From: Elusimicrobiota bacterium
GTDB taxonomy: Bacteria; Elusimicrobiota; Elusimicrobia; UBA1565; UBA9628
Assembly: GCA_023249645.1 (NCBI GenBank)
Contig: JAHFCF010000021.1
Location: forward strand, 1 to 47,369
Direction of reading: 5' to 3'
Length of the DNA: 47,369 nucleotides
This document shows, piece by piece, positions 1 to 6,446 of the stretch (position 1 is its first letter; every line of letters starts with the position of its first letter). The translations under genes and the position numbers were made by a program. Under the pieces are notes generated by a model. The model was given only the letters and a program-made list of their open reading frames with translations. It had not been told where the DNA came from and did no database searches.

Positions 1-580
1 GCGTGATGCGGATGCTCTTGACCCAGACAGGCTGGAGCGGCCGGTTGGAGCTTTCATGCTCGTCGCGCGGCACTCGGGAGATGGCTTGCGCCACGTCAAG
101 CCCTGACACCACCTGGCCAAAGAGGGTATTGCGGCCGTCTAAGTCCGGCGCAGGCCCCAGGGTGATGAAGAATTGGCTCGACCCGGTGTTCGGCCCGAAG
201 TTACCCATGCCCACCAGCCCCGGCTTGTCGTAGCGCGCGGCCCCATCGATCTCGTCTTTGATGAAATAGCCGATATCTCCTTGGCCGTTGCCCAGCGGGT
301 CGCCGGTCTGGATCAAAAAGCCCGGGATGACCCGGTGGATCGTCAAGCCGTCGTAGAAAGCATTGAAATGGACCTCGCCGGTCTTGGGATCGCGCCACTG
401 CTTTTTGCCCGTGGCCAAGCCGATGAAATGCTCCACGGTCTTGGGCGCCTTGGACGGCAAAAGCCGGACCGTGATGGTCCCCATGGAAGTCTCGATGATG
501 GCAAAGGGACCGACAGGTTTATGACAGGCCGCCAAAAGCAAAAGCAGGGTCAGACCTTTCCGTATTTTCCGTATTTTCAT
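1..580 (-). CDS. Cyclophilin-type peptidyl-prolyl isomerase, lipoprotein, 3' end cut by window edge
   Basis: Reading the minus strand from ATG at 580 gives an N-terminus with a hydrophobic stretch ending LLLLLAAC, a lipobox. A cyclophilin fold follows: FYDGLTIHRVIPGFLIQTGD, GPNTGSSQFFITLGPAPDLD and LFGQVVSGLDVAQAI. The HRVI, SQFFIT and LFGQV blocks are the classic active-site segments with the catalytic Arg and the Phe/Gln residues. It should catalyse cis-trans isomerisation of prolyl bonds on secreted proteins, anchored in the envelope through the lipidated Cys. About 193 residues are visible and the C-terminus runs off the window. Its ATG overlaps the nnrE stop in an ATGA, so it is the last visible gene of the sppA operon. 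Confidence 0.93.
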   Translation of the reverse strand, partial: MKIRKIRKGLTLLLLLAACHKPVGPFAIIETSMGTITVRLLPSKAPKTVEHFIGLATGKKQWRDPKTGEVHFNAFYDGLTIHRVIPGFLIQTGDPLGNGQGDIGYFIKDEIDGAARYDKPGLVGMGNFGPNTGSSQFFITLGPAPDLDGRNTLFGQVVSGLDVAQAISRVPRDEHESSNRPLQPVWVKSIRIT

Positions 581-1218
581 GGATGAAGGAGATCGGGCGG
601 AAATCCGATGTCCAAGACCTTGAGTTCGCCGACATATTTCTTGGCTTCAGGCTTCAGCAAACCTATTTTTGGCAGACCCAAGGTCAAAGTCAGAACCGCA
701 GGAGCACAAGCGCCTTGAGCCTCCCCCGTATCAGGGTCCAGACCGGACGGAATATCAACGGTCACTATGGGTTTGGCAGACCTGGTCATGGCCTCGATGA
801 CCTGAGCGATCGTGCCCTCAGGCTTGCCGCTAGATCCCGTGCCCAGGAGCCCGTCTAGAATCACATCAGCTTGCGCCAATCCATTTTGCAGCGCAACTGC
901 ATCCTCAGCTGCCACCACGGAGACACCCGCAGCCTTGGCCCGCTCCAGATTGACAGCCACAGGCTCGGGATAGGAGCCCTTGGCTGCGCAGAGAAAGACC
1001 TGGACCTGAGAACCTTTCTCCTTCAAATACCGCGCCGCCACCAAGCCGTCGCCGCCATTGGCACCCCGGCCGCAGCAGACAGCGACTCTATCGTAGCCCT
1101 GCACCTCTGCTGCCACGGCCCGGCCGGCGTTCTCCATGAGGTCTAGGACTTTAATGCCTCGTCCAACGGCAAGGCGATCGATTTCGCGCATGCGCGCTGC
1201 AGTGACAGCAGGCAGCAT
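577..1218 (-). CDS. nnrE: NAD(P)H-hydrate epimerase (YjeF N-terminal domain only)
   Basis: This 213-aa protein matches the YjeF N-terminal domain. It has TAARMREIDRLAV at the start, GRGANGGDGLVAARYL as the nucleotide-binding loop, ILDGLLGTG, and VTVDIPSGLDPDTG near the middle. The enzyme interconverts R and S forms of damaged NAD(P)H hydrate, so that a dehydratase can repair both. The usual C-terminal ADP/ATP-dependent dehydratase domain (NnrD) is absent here, so it must be encoded elsewhere. I chose the ATG at 1218 because it overlaps the upstream stop as TGATG and gives the normal family N-terminus. An upstream in-frame start at 1254 would add 12 Arg/His-rich residues. The cyclophilin gene follows with an ATGA overlap. 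Confidence 0.9.
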   Translation of the reverse strand: MLPAVTAARMREIDRLAVGRGIKVLDLMENAGRAVAAEVQGYDRVAVCCGRGANGGDGLVAARYLKEKGSQVQVFLCAAKGSYPEPVAVNLERAKAAGVSVVAAEDAVALQNGLAQADVILDGLLGTGSSGKPEGTIAQVIEAMTRSAKPIVTVDIPSGLDPDTGEAQGACAPAVLTLTLGLPKIGLLKPEAKKYVGELKVLDIGFPPDLLHP

Positions 1219-1787
1219 CAGGAGATGGCGTGCATGAGCTCGACGAAGAACCATGCCGCGGCCAGACAGAAGACCAGGATGGAGAAAAGGATCACGGCCG
1301 CGTACGGCGTCAAGAGCGTCACCCAGGAGCGGATGCCGCTCATGGAATACACATCGCGAAGGCTTCGAGCCTTCAAGACCAGATTGAAGAGGCCGATTAA
1401 AAGAAAGACAGCGGCCAAGAGGTTGTGCGCTTTGGGAAAAGCGGCCATGCAGATGAGAGCCAGAGGCAGGGCCAGGGCCCAGGCCAGCTCAGCCATGCCG
1501 AAGAGGACGAAGAGCTCGCTGGCGCTGCCGTGCGTGCCTTCCATGTCCGAGATGAGGTCCAGGACCGCGACCAGGACAAATCCCGTGCCCAGCTCCCAGA
1601 TCACATACAAAGAAAGCGCGATCGCGCTGAAATGAAGGGATTCCAGAGCCCCGGACACGCCCAAGGCCGTGAAAAAACTCAAGGCGCCGAGGATGAAGCA
1701 GAGCGTGCCCAAGGCCAGCGGCCGCTTTTGGCGGACCAGGGCCAAGGCGGAGGCGTGGTCCTCGAAGAAGTCGAAGATCAGCTCCAT
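1218..1787 (-). CDS. Polytopic inner-membrane protein, Yip1-like
   Basis: The 189-aa product is mostly hydrophobic. About five predicted membrane segments run from roughly residue 24 to 187, separated by short polar loops (for example DLISDMEGTHGSASE near 80-94 and KARSLRDVYSMSG near 138-150). The N-terminus MELIFDFFEDHASA is polar and probably cytoplasmic. The pattern resembles the Yip1/YIP1-domain family, but no diagnostic motif is visible, so function stays open. It begins one base after the sppA stop and ends by overlapping nnrE, so it is clearly in the same operon. Its place next to a membrane protease may mean a role in the envelope, which is inference. Confidence 0.8.
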   Translation of the reverse strand: MELIFDFFEDHASALALVRQKRPLALGTLCFILGALSFFTALGVSGALESLHFSAIALSLYVIWELGTGFVLVAVLDLISDMEGTHGSASELFVLFGMAELAWALALPLALICMAAFPKAHNLLAAVFLLIGLFNLVLKARSLRDVYSMSGIRSWVTLLTPYAAVILFSILVFCLAAAWFFVELMHAIS

Positions 1788-1788
1788 C

Positions 1789-2784
1789 TCACCAGCCCAT
1801 CCAGAGGTATTCGAGCCCCGCCTCTTGCGTCTTCAAGGCCCCGCCGAAGAGCCGTCCGGAGAGCGAGCCCTCGAAGCGCGAGTCGAGCATCTCGAAGAGA
1901 TCGCTGAACTTGTCCAGCTCGCGCCGCACCCGCGGCTTGCCCTCGATCTTGCCCAGCTTCGCGGCCAGGGCCACGGCATCCTCGGAATCGCCGATCGCGT
2001 CGACCAGCTTCAGCTTCAAGGCCTGGCTGCCGGTGTAGATGCGGCCGTCGGCCAAGGGCTTGACCTGATCCACCGGCAGACGGCGGCCCGCGGCCACGGC
2101 GGCGACGAACTGCTCGTAGGCGTCATTGATCACGCCCTGGAGGATGGCGCGCTCTTCGGCCGTCAGGGGGCGCGCCGGCGAGCCCATGTCCTTGTGCTTG
2201 CCGGACTTGATGGACTCCATCTTATAGCCGATCTTGCCGAAGAGGCCCTCGAGGTTGCTCACGGAGAAGATCACGCCGATGGAGCCCGTGAGCGTGCCGG
2301 GATGGGCCACGATCTGGTCACAGGCCGAGGCGATGTAGTATCCGCCCGAGGCGGCCACGTCGTCGAAGAGGGCCACGAAGGGGATGTGCTTCTCCTGGCG
2401 CACGCGCAGGATCTGGCTATAGATCTCCTGGACCGCGCCCACGCTGCCTCCGGGCGAATTGATGTCGAGGATGATGGCCTTGACCCCCTTGGTCTCGGAC
2501 ATGGCCTTGATGTGCCGCGCCCAAAGCTCCGCGCCCTTCTCCCAGCGGTGCCCGCTGGCGGAGTTGTAGATGGGACCATGGATGGCTATCCATCCGATAG
2601 AATCCGACTCCCGAGCCAGAGTGAGGAGGTTCTGGCCGTCCTTGACCGGAGACGGGCCGCGCAGCACGAGCACGCAGGCCGCGGCCAGCGAGGCCAGGTA
2701 GAGCCCGGCGACGACAAACATGAAGCGTCGCTTGGGTTCTTTTTTTTCAGACTGCGGCGGCACAGGGTTGGTTTCTTGGTCCAT
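1789..2784 (-). CDS. sppA: Signal peptide peptidase SppA (S49 family)
   Basis: This 331-aa protein has one N-terminal membrane anchor (about residues 21-42) and a single S49 protease domain of the short, Bacillus-like type. The nucleophile Ser is in AASGGYYIA (about S146) and the general-base Lys in SGKHKDMGSP (about K198). The fold motif LDINSPGGSVGA is also present. The enzyme cleaves remnant signal peptides within or next to the membrane. The start is fixed by AAAGGGGAA upstream of the ATG. The ATG lies only 18 nt beyond the CCA end of the tmRNA gene, with no terminator between them, so the two may share a transcript. The 3' part of the homing endonuclease ORF overlaps its first 38 bases in another frame. 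Confidence 0.95.
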   Translation of the reverse strand: MDQETNPVPPQSEKKEPKRRFMFVVAGLYLASLAAACVLVLRGPSPVKDGQNLLTLARESDSIGWIAIHGPIYNSASGHRWEKGAELWARHIKAMSETKGVKAIILDINSPGGSVGAVQEIYSQILRVRQEKHIPFVALFDDVAASGGYYIASACDQIVAHPGTLTGSIGVIFSVSNLEGLFGKIGYKMESIKSGKHKDMGSPARPLTAEERAILQGVINDAYEQFVAAVAAGRRLPVDQVKPLADGRIYTGSQALKLKLVDAIGDSEDAVALAAKLGKIEGKPRVRRELDKFSDLFEMLDSRFEGSLSGRLFGGALKTQEAGLEYLWMGW

Positions 2785-3322
2785 TGATTCCCCTTTGTGA
2801 AATGGTGGAGGTGGCGGGACACTTTCCCATCCGTTTCTGGATGGCGTGGACTATATCTTCATCCCAGGATCTCTTCCCGGGAGCCTGACGTGTTATGGGA
2901 GGCCGTGACCGACTTTCCTCATTGAGCTGCCGTATCTGGTTGATCAACTCTTTTTTGTCTCGCAGCTGCGCCAGTGTGTACTTTCCGTTTCTTGGCGTGC
3001 ACGCCTTGTAATCAGCCAGCAGCAGTCTCGCCTGTCGTCGTTTCAGGAGCAGATAAGGCTCTACCTCAGCAAGCAGCTTGAGCACGGCGCCGGCGAGCTG
3101 GACTTGCCACACGTACGATTCGTGATGCCAAGCCTTTCGTCGCGCGCGTCGGATAATGATCCCGCATCTCGCCTTGCTTTGCGCCCATTCCAGCAACTTC
3201 CTGCTGTTATTGGCGATAGCCAGCCTGGGCTGGGGATACTGGTCACGATGATGCCTTGCGAGCGTGATCGTACCTTCCCCGTCTATCAGGCCAGCCATGT
3301 AAGCCTTCTCCTCCCTAGTCAT
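2747..3322 (-). CDS. LAGLIDADG homing endonuclease, intron-encoded
   Basis: The 191-aa product begins MTREEKAYMAGLIDGEGTIT, a single LAGLIDADG motif (residues about 8-17; E16 takes the place of the metal-binding Asp). One motif means it should work as a homodimer, like I-CreI. A nuclease of this kind cuts the intronless tmRNA T-loop site and copies the intron into it. Some members also help splicing. A purine-rich GGGAGAAGC lies just before the ATG. The ORF does not stop inside the intron: it runs through the P7 partner strand, the 3' splice site, the tmRNA 3' exon and 38 bases of sppA. The basic C-terminal third is therefore constrained by RNA structure. Whether full-length protein is needed is unknown. 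Confidence 0.88.
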   Translation of the reverse strand: MTREEKAYMAGLIDGEGTITLARHHRDQYPQPRLAIANNSRKLLEWAQSKARCGIIIRRARRKAWHHESYVWQVQLAGAVLKLLAEVEPYLLLKRRQARLLLADYKACTPRNGKYTLAQLRDKKELINQIRQLNEESRSRPPITRQAPGKRSWDEDIVHAIQKRMGKCPATSTISQRGINGPRNQPCAAAV

Positions 3323-3470
3323 GCTTCTCCCATCGTCCCGGGATTTTCCGGAACAGTCTCTGCAGGGCTTGCGCCCCTCAGGATTGCCGTGCCCTGCCGA
3401 AGCAAGGTTTAGGTTCCCCTGATTAAGCCAGGTTTTTCATCCCGGATTGCTCCGGGAGGCAACCGTCTTG
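2820..3470 (-). mobile_element. Group I intron in the tmRNA T-loop, carrying a LAGLIDADG gene
   Basis: The conserved core is readable. The P4-side strand TCAGGGGAACCTAAA lies at 3408-3423 and its partner GGCAATCCTGAGG at 3376-3388. The P7 strand GCAGAGACT is at 3355-3363, and the P7 partner AAGATATAGTCC at 2848-2859. These match the layout of the cyanobacterial tRNA-Leu intron. The exon end GCGAT (3475-3471) pairs with guide GTTGC (3463-3459), placing the required U-G wobble at the 5' splice site. The last intron base is G (2820). Boundaries were chosen because they satisfy both rules and leave a 7-nt T-loop. The endonuclease ORF starts just after the P7 strand and covers the whole 3' half of the core. 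Confidence 0.92.
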
Positions 3471-3686
3471 ATCGCACCCGCGTCCAAACGACGAGCACTG
3501 AGGCCACTACAGGCTTATTCCGCTTTGAGCTTCATCCGGGAGATACCGGCGGACTGGTGCTCCCGGACTATCCCCGTTCTGGTCTTGAAGCCCCCTCCGA
3601 CGAGGAGCGCGGGAGGACCTCCAGCCTGCTCATGACGTCGGCACTCCCCCAGCAGGCGTCGGGGACCGACGTTCACTCACTGCGTG

Positions 3687-3719
3687 TTAGGCAGTGGCGA
3701 AGGCCATGTTAGGCATGGC
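3687..3719 (-). other. tmRNA proteolysis-tag reading frame
   Basis: In the tmRNA first exon, the codons GCC ATG CCT AAC ATG GCC TTC GCC ACT GCC TAA would encode AMPNMAFATA. The hydrophobic Ala-rich end is like tags recognised by ClpXP. Starting at GCC gives 10 residues, the same as E. coli, but the resume codon is inferred. In-frame TAA lies four codons further upstream, so the tag cannot be much longer. Confidence 0.65.
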
Positions 3720-3820
3720 GTTTGTTTTTTAGCCGGATTTTATCCTGGTTCCGACCAGCCAGGGCCTGCGGCCAGCGGCACAACGCCGTCTGTCGAAGCT
3801 AGTCACCCCCTAAGACAGAG

Positions 3821-3829
3821 AGTATACCA
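3821..3829 (-). promoter_or_regulatory. Extended -10 promoter of the tmRNA gene
   Basis: On the minus strand TGGTATACT (3829-3821) is an extended -10 box (TGn plus TATACT), ten bases before the tmRNA 5' G at 3810. No good -35 box is seen; the region upstream is the 3' end of the kinase gene. Confidence 0.6.
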
Positions 3830-3835
3830 AATAGG

Positions 3836-6385
3836 TCAGGAGGGAAGAGCTTCAAGCGCCGCGACGAACTCCCGCGCCGAGGCAAAGCGCTTGTCCGGGT
3901 CCGCCTGGAAGGCGCGCACGAAAACCGTATCGATCCCGGCCGGCAGGCCTTTGACGAATTTCGAGATCGGGACATAAGTCATATTAATTTTATTCGCCAG
4001 CATCCCGGCCCCGCTCCCGCAGAACGGAGCCTTGCCGCTCAGCATCTCATAGACGCAGATGCCCAGCGAATAGATGTCCGCCTCTCGGCGCACGACGCCC
4101 TGTTCCTGCTCCGGCGACATGTAGGGCGGCGTGCCCATCACGGTGTTCGTCATGGCCATGCGCAAAACCGCGTCCTGAGCCAGGCGCGCGATGCCGAAAT
4201 CCATGACCTTGACGAAGCCCTCGGCCGAGACCATCACATTGGCGGGCTTCAGATCCCGATGGACGACACCTTGAGCGTGGGCAAAGTCCAGGGCGGCGCC
4301 TATGTGGCGTGAGATGCCCAAAACCGCCGGAAAGCCCAGAACGCCGCGGGCAGAGATGATGTCATGGACGGTCTTGCCGTTGACGAATTCAAAGATCAGA
4401 TAGACCTCGTCGCCCTCCTCGAGGATGGCGTAGATGTCCACGATGTTGGGATGATGCAGCGCGGCCAACAGCTTGGCCTCATTGATGAAGCGCGCGCGAT
4501 CATGACGGCTGGAGCGCAGCTCCTCGCGCATCTTCTTGACCGCGACGGACCGCCCCAAAGACATGTCAAGCCCCTCATAGACCAGGCCCATGCCGCCCTC
4601 GCCGATGCGGCGCAGGATCTTGTACTGGTCCTTGAGCAGGACCCGGCCGGCCATGATATCGGCAGCCAGCGTCGGCTGGAGCGCTGCCGCGGGCATCTCC
4701 GGCATATCCACCACAGCCGGATGAGCGTGGGCCCCGCGCGTCAGGGCCGTCTTGACCATCGTCATGATCGGCGGGGCGACGAATTGGAGGACGGCCAAGG
4801 CCGCCAGGAGAACCGCCATGAGAGAGATGATGGCCAGAGGCGTCCAATGCCAGCGGCGCGCGTGATGAGCCGGGCTCTGGGCTGAGTCGAACTGCGCCTT
4901 GGCCGCGACGCCCGCGGCCTCTCCGGGGAAAAGGAAAAGCACATCGCTGTCCGCCGGCTGGTTGCGCGCGGATTGAAGGCTGGCCTGGTAGCGCGGATTC
5001 TGGCGCGCCGCCTCCTCCAGAAGGCCCATCATCCGCTGGCGATCGCCCATCCCTCCCACGGCATAGGCGTAATTGGCCAGGGCGTCGGCGCTCTTCGGAT
5101 CAACCCTCAGCGAGGCGTCCGCCGCTTCCAAGGCCCCCTTGTAATCCTTGAGCTTGTTCTTGGCGAAGGCCTTGATAAGGAGCTGCGTCGGATCCTTCGG
5201 CGCGCGCTGCAGGCTCGCCTGCGCATCGCGCAAGGCCTCGCTGTAATTCCCGGTCCGGGCATGGGCGATGGCGCGCAGGCGCAAGGCCTCGGGATTGTTG
5301 GGATCGGTCTGAAGCGCTTGGTTCAGACGCGGCAGCGCCGCCGACATGTCTCCCACTCGCATCATATCAACGGCCGACTTGACCTGCGCCGCGGCCGGGT
5401 TGGGGCTGTTGGCCAAGGCCGCAAGCGCCACCACCGCGTTCGGAGCAGGCACCGGAACGGCCGGGGCCGGGACATCCGCCGCGCTGAGAGCGTTGTTCTG
5501 TGCGGGAGTTGCGACGGCGCCGAGGGAGCCGTCCATCCCGACCGCGGCGGGATTGTTGGCCGCGTCTGCGGCGATGGATACCGCCTGCCCAGCGGCAGCG
5601 CCCAAAGCCGGCGTGCTACCATTTTTCTGGCTCAGCTGGTAAAGACCTTGGGCCCCCTGATTGTTGGGATCCTGGGCCAGGACCTGGCCCGCGACCGCGC
5701 TGGCCCCATTCATGTTCCCCGTGTCATACTGCTGTTGAGCCAAGGACATCAAGGCATCGAGATCATCCGGATGGTCCTTCAGATAATCAGTCACTTCCTT
5801 ATAAAAATCCTGGGAACGGCCCTCCCTGTTTCTCTGCCGCTCGCAACGCCGCCAATGCCGACCGTCGCAAGCATCCCCCCCACCGCCGCCACTCCCGGAT
5901 GAAGACCCGCCGCCTGGCTTCCAATGTTGCGACCACTGGACGATATCCTGACTGCAGATTTTCGCGAGGACAGGACTATTCTGGGCAAGATCTCGCAGCT
6001 TTCTCTGCTGAGCGGCCTCGATGCGTGAGATCTGCTCCCTCATCGCCGGATCAGCCTTGGCTTGGATGAGCTGGATGCCCAGGGCCTCTTCGGAAAACAA
6101 GTCTTTCACGGCTTGGGCAGGAATCAAGCCATCACTGCCCTCTGCTGGGTCCGCATAAGCCTGCTGCATGTCGGTGAGGAGATGCCGCTTGATATGCCCC
6201 AAAAGCTGCTTGGAAATCTTCTTTTTTTCCAGCTTGGCAAGGAAAGCCTGGAGCTGCTTCTGAGCCTGGTCTTGGGTCCACATCGGCTGATCCTGCTGCG
6301 CAGCCTCTGGATCCGCGGCAGAAAGAACAGGCCGCACGCCAACAATGAAAAAAAGAGTTAAAATCAAAGTGCGCCGAATCTTCAT
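3836..6385 (-). CDS. Membrane Ser/Thr protein kinase with N-terminal secreted TPR region (copy 1)
   Basis: This 849-aa protein has a signal-type N-terminus (residues 1-22). A helical region and a Gly/Ser-rich linker near 160-170 follow. TPR repeats span about 195-480 with Ala/Pro spacers. One membrane segment lies near 515-541 and a C-terminal Hanks-type kinase domain at about 588-845. Kinase motifs are complete: GEGGMG loop, VAVKK (Lys about 617), HRDLKPAN (Asp about 711), DFG (about 729) and GTPPYMSPE. The layout predicts an outside TPR sensor and an inside kinase, the reverse order of PknB. Upstream is a near-consensus promoter ending six bases before the ATG. A paralogue lies directly upstream at 6447-8828. 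Confidence 0.92.
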   Translation of the reverse strand: MKIRRTLILTLFFIVGVRPVLSAADPEAAQQDQPMWTQDQAQKQLQAFLAKLEKKKISKQLLGHIKRHLLTDMQQAYADPAEGSDGLIPAQAVKDLFSEEALGIQLIQAKADPAMREQISRIEAAQQRKLRDLAQNSPVLAKICSQDIVQWSQHWKPGGGSSSGSGGGGGDACDGRHWRRCERQRNREGRSQDFYKEVTDYLKDHPDDLDALMSLAQQQYDTGNMNGASAVAGQVLAQDPNNQGAQGLYQLSQKNGSTPALGAAAGQAVSIAADAANNPAAVGMDGSLGAVATPAQNNALSAADVPAPAVPVPAPNAVVALAALANSPNPAAAQVKSAVDMMRVGDMSAALPRLNQALQTDPNNPEALRLRAIAHARTGNYSEALRDAQASLQRAPKDPTQLLIKAFAKNKLKDYKGALEAADASLRVDPKSADALANYAYAVGGMGDRQRMMGLLEEAARQNPRYQASLQSARNQPADSDVLFLFPGEAAGVAAKAQFDSAQSPAHHARRWHWTPLAIISLMAVLLAALAVLQFVAPPIMTMVKTALTRGAHAHPAVVDMPEMPAAALQPTLAADIMAGRVLLKDQYKILRRIGEGGMGLVYEGLDMSLGRSVAVKKMREELRSSRHDRARFINEAKLLAALHHPNIVDIYAILEEGDEVYLIFEFVNGKTVHDIISARGVLGFPAVLGISRHIGAALDFAHAQGVVHRDLKPANVMVSAEGFVKVMDFGIARLAQDAVLRMAMTNTVMGTPPYMSPEQEQGVVRREADIYSLGICVYEMLSGKAPFCGSGAGMLANKINMTYVPISKFVKGLPAGIDTVFVRAFQADPDKRFASAREFVAALEALPS

Positions 6386-6391
6386 AGCACC

Positions 6392-6420
6392 AGTTTAAGG
6401 GTCCCGTCCGGGTTTGTCAA
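6392..6420 (-). promoter_or_regulatory. Promoter of TPR kinase copy 1, likely leaderless
   Basis: On the minus strand TTGACA (6420-6415), a 17-bp spacer and TAAACT (6397-6392) form a strong sigma-70-type promoter. Only six bases separate the -10 box from the ATG at 6385, so transcription would begin at or next to the start codon. Confidence 0.7.
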
Positions 6421-6446
6421 CCCCCCTCGGAGGAATTAACGCTATT

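Larger units (their letters stand above)
2803..3810 (-). ncRNA. ssrA: tmRNA (ssrA) precursor, T-loop interrupted by a group I intron
   Basis: The 5' end GGGGGTGACTAGCTTCGAC (from 3810) pairs through GGGGGTG with CACCTCC (2813-2807), followed by discriminator A and CCA (2806-2803). The G3-U wobble is the same as in the E. coli acceptor stem. The 3' part of the first exon has AATAAGCCTGTAGT and TTTGGACGCGGGT, which closely match the conserved E. coli region before the T-arm. T-stem GCGGG (3481-3477) pairs with CCCGC (2818-2814), but these lie about 660 nt apart because an intron sits between them. Spliced exons are 3810-3471 and 2819-2803, giving a 357-nt RNA. The joined T-loop would be TGCGATT. 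tmRNA rescues stalled ribosomes with SmpB. Confidence 0.93.

Noticed and set aside
3323-3835. Short open frames between the endonuclease and the kinase
   Set aside because: This segment is the tmRNA first exon and the 5' half of the intron; RNA structure explains it.
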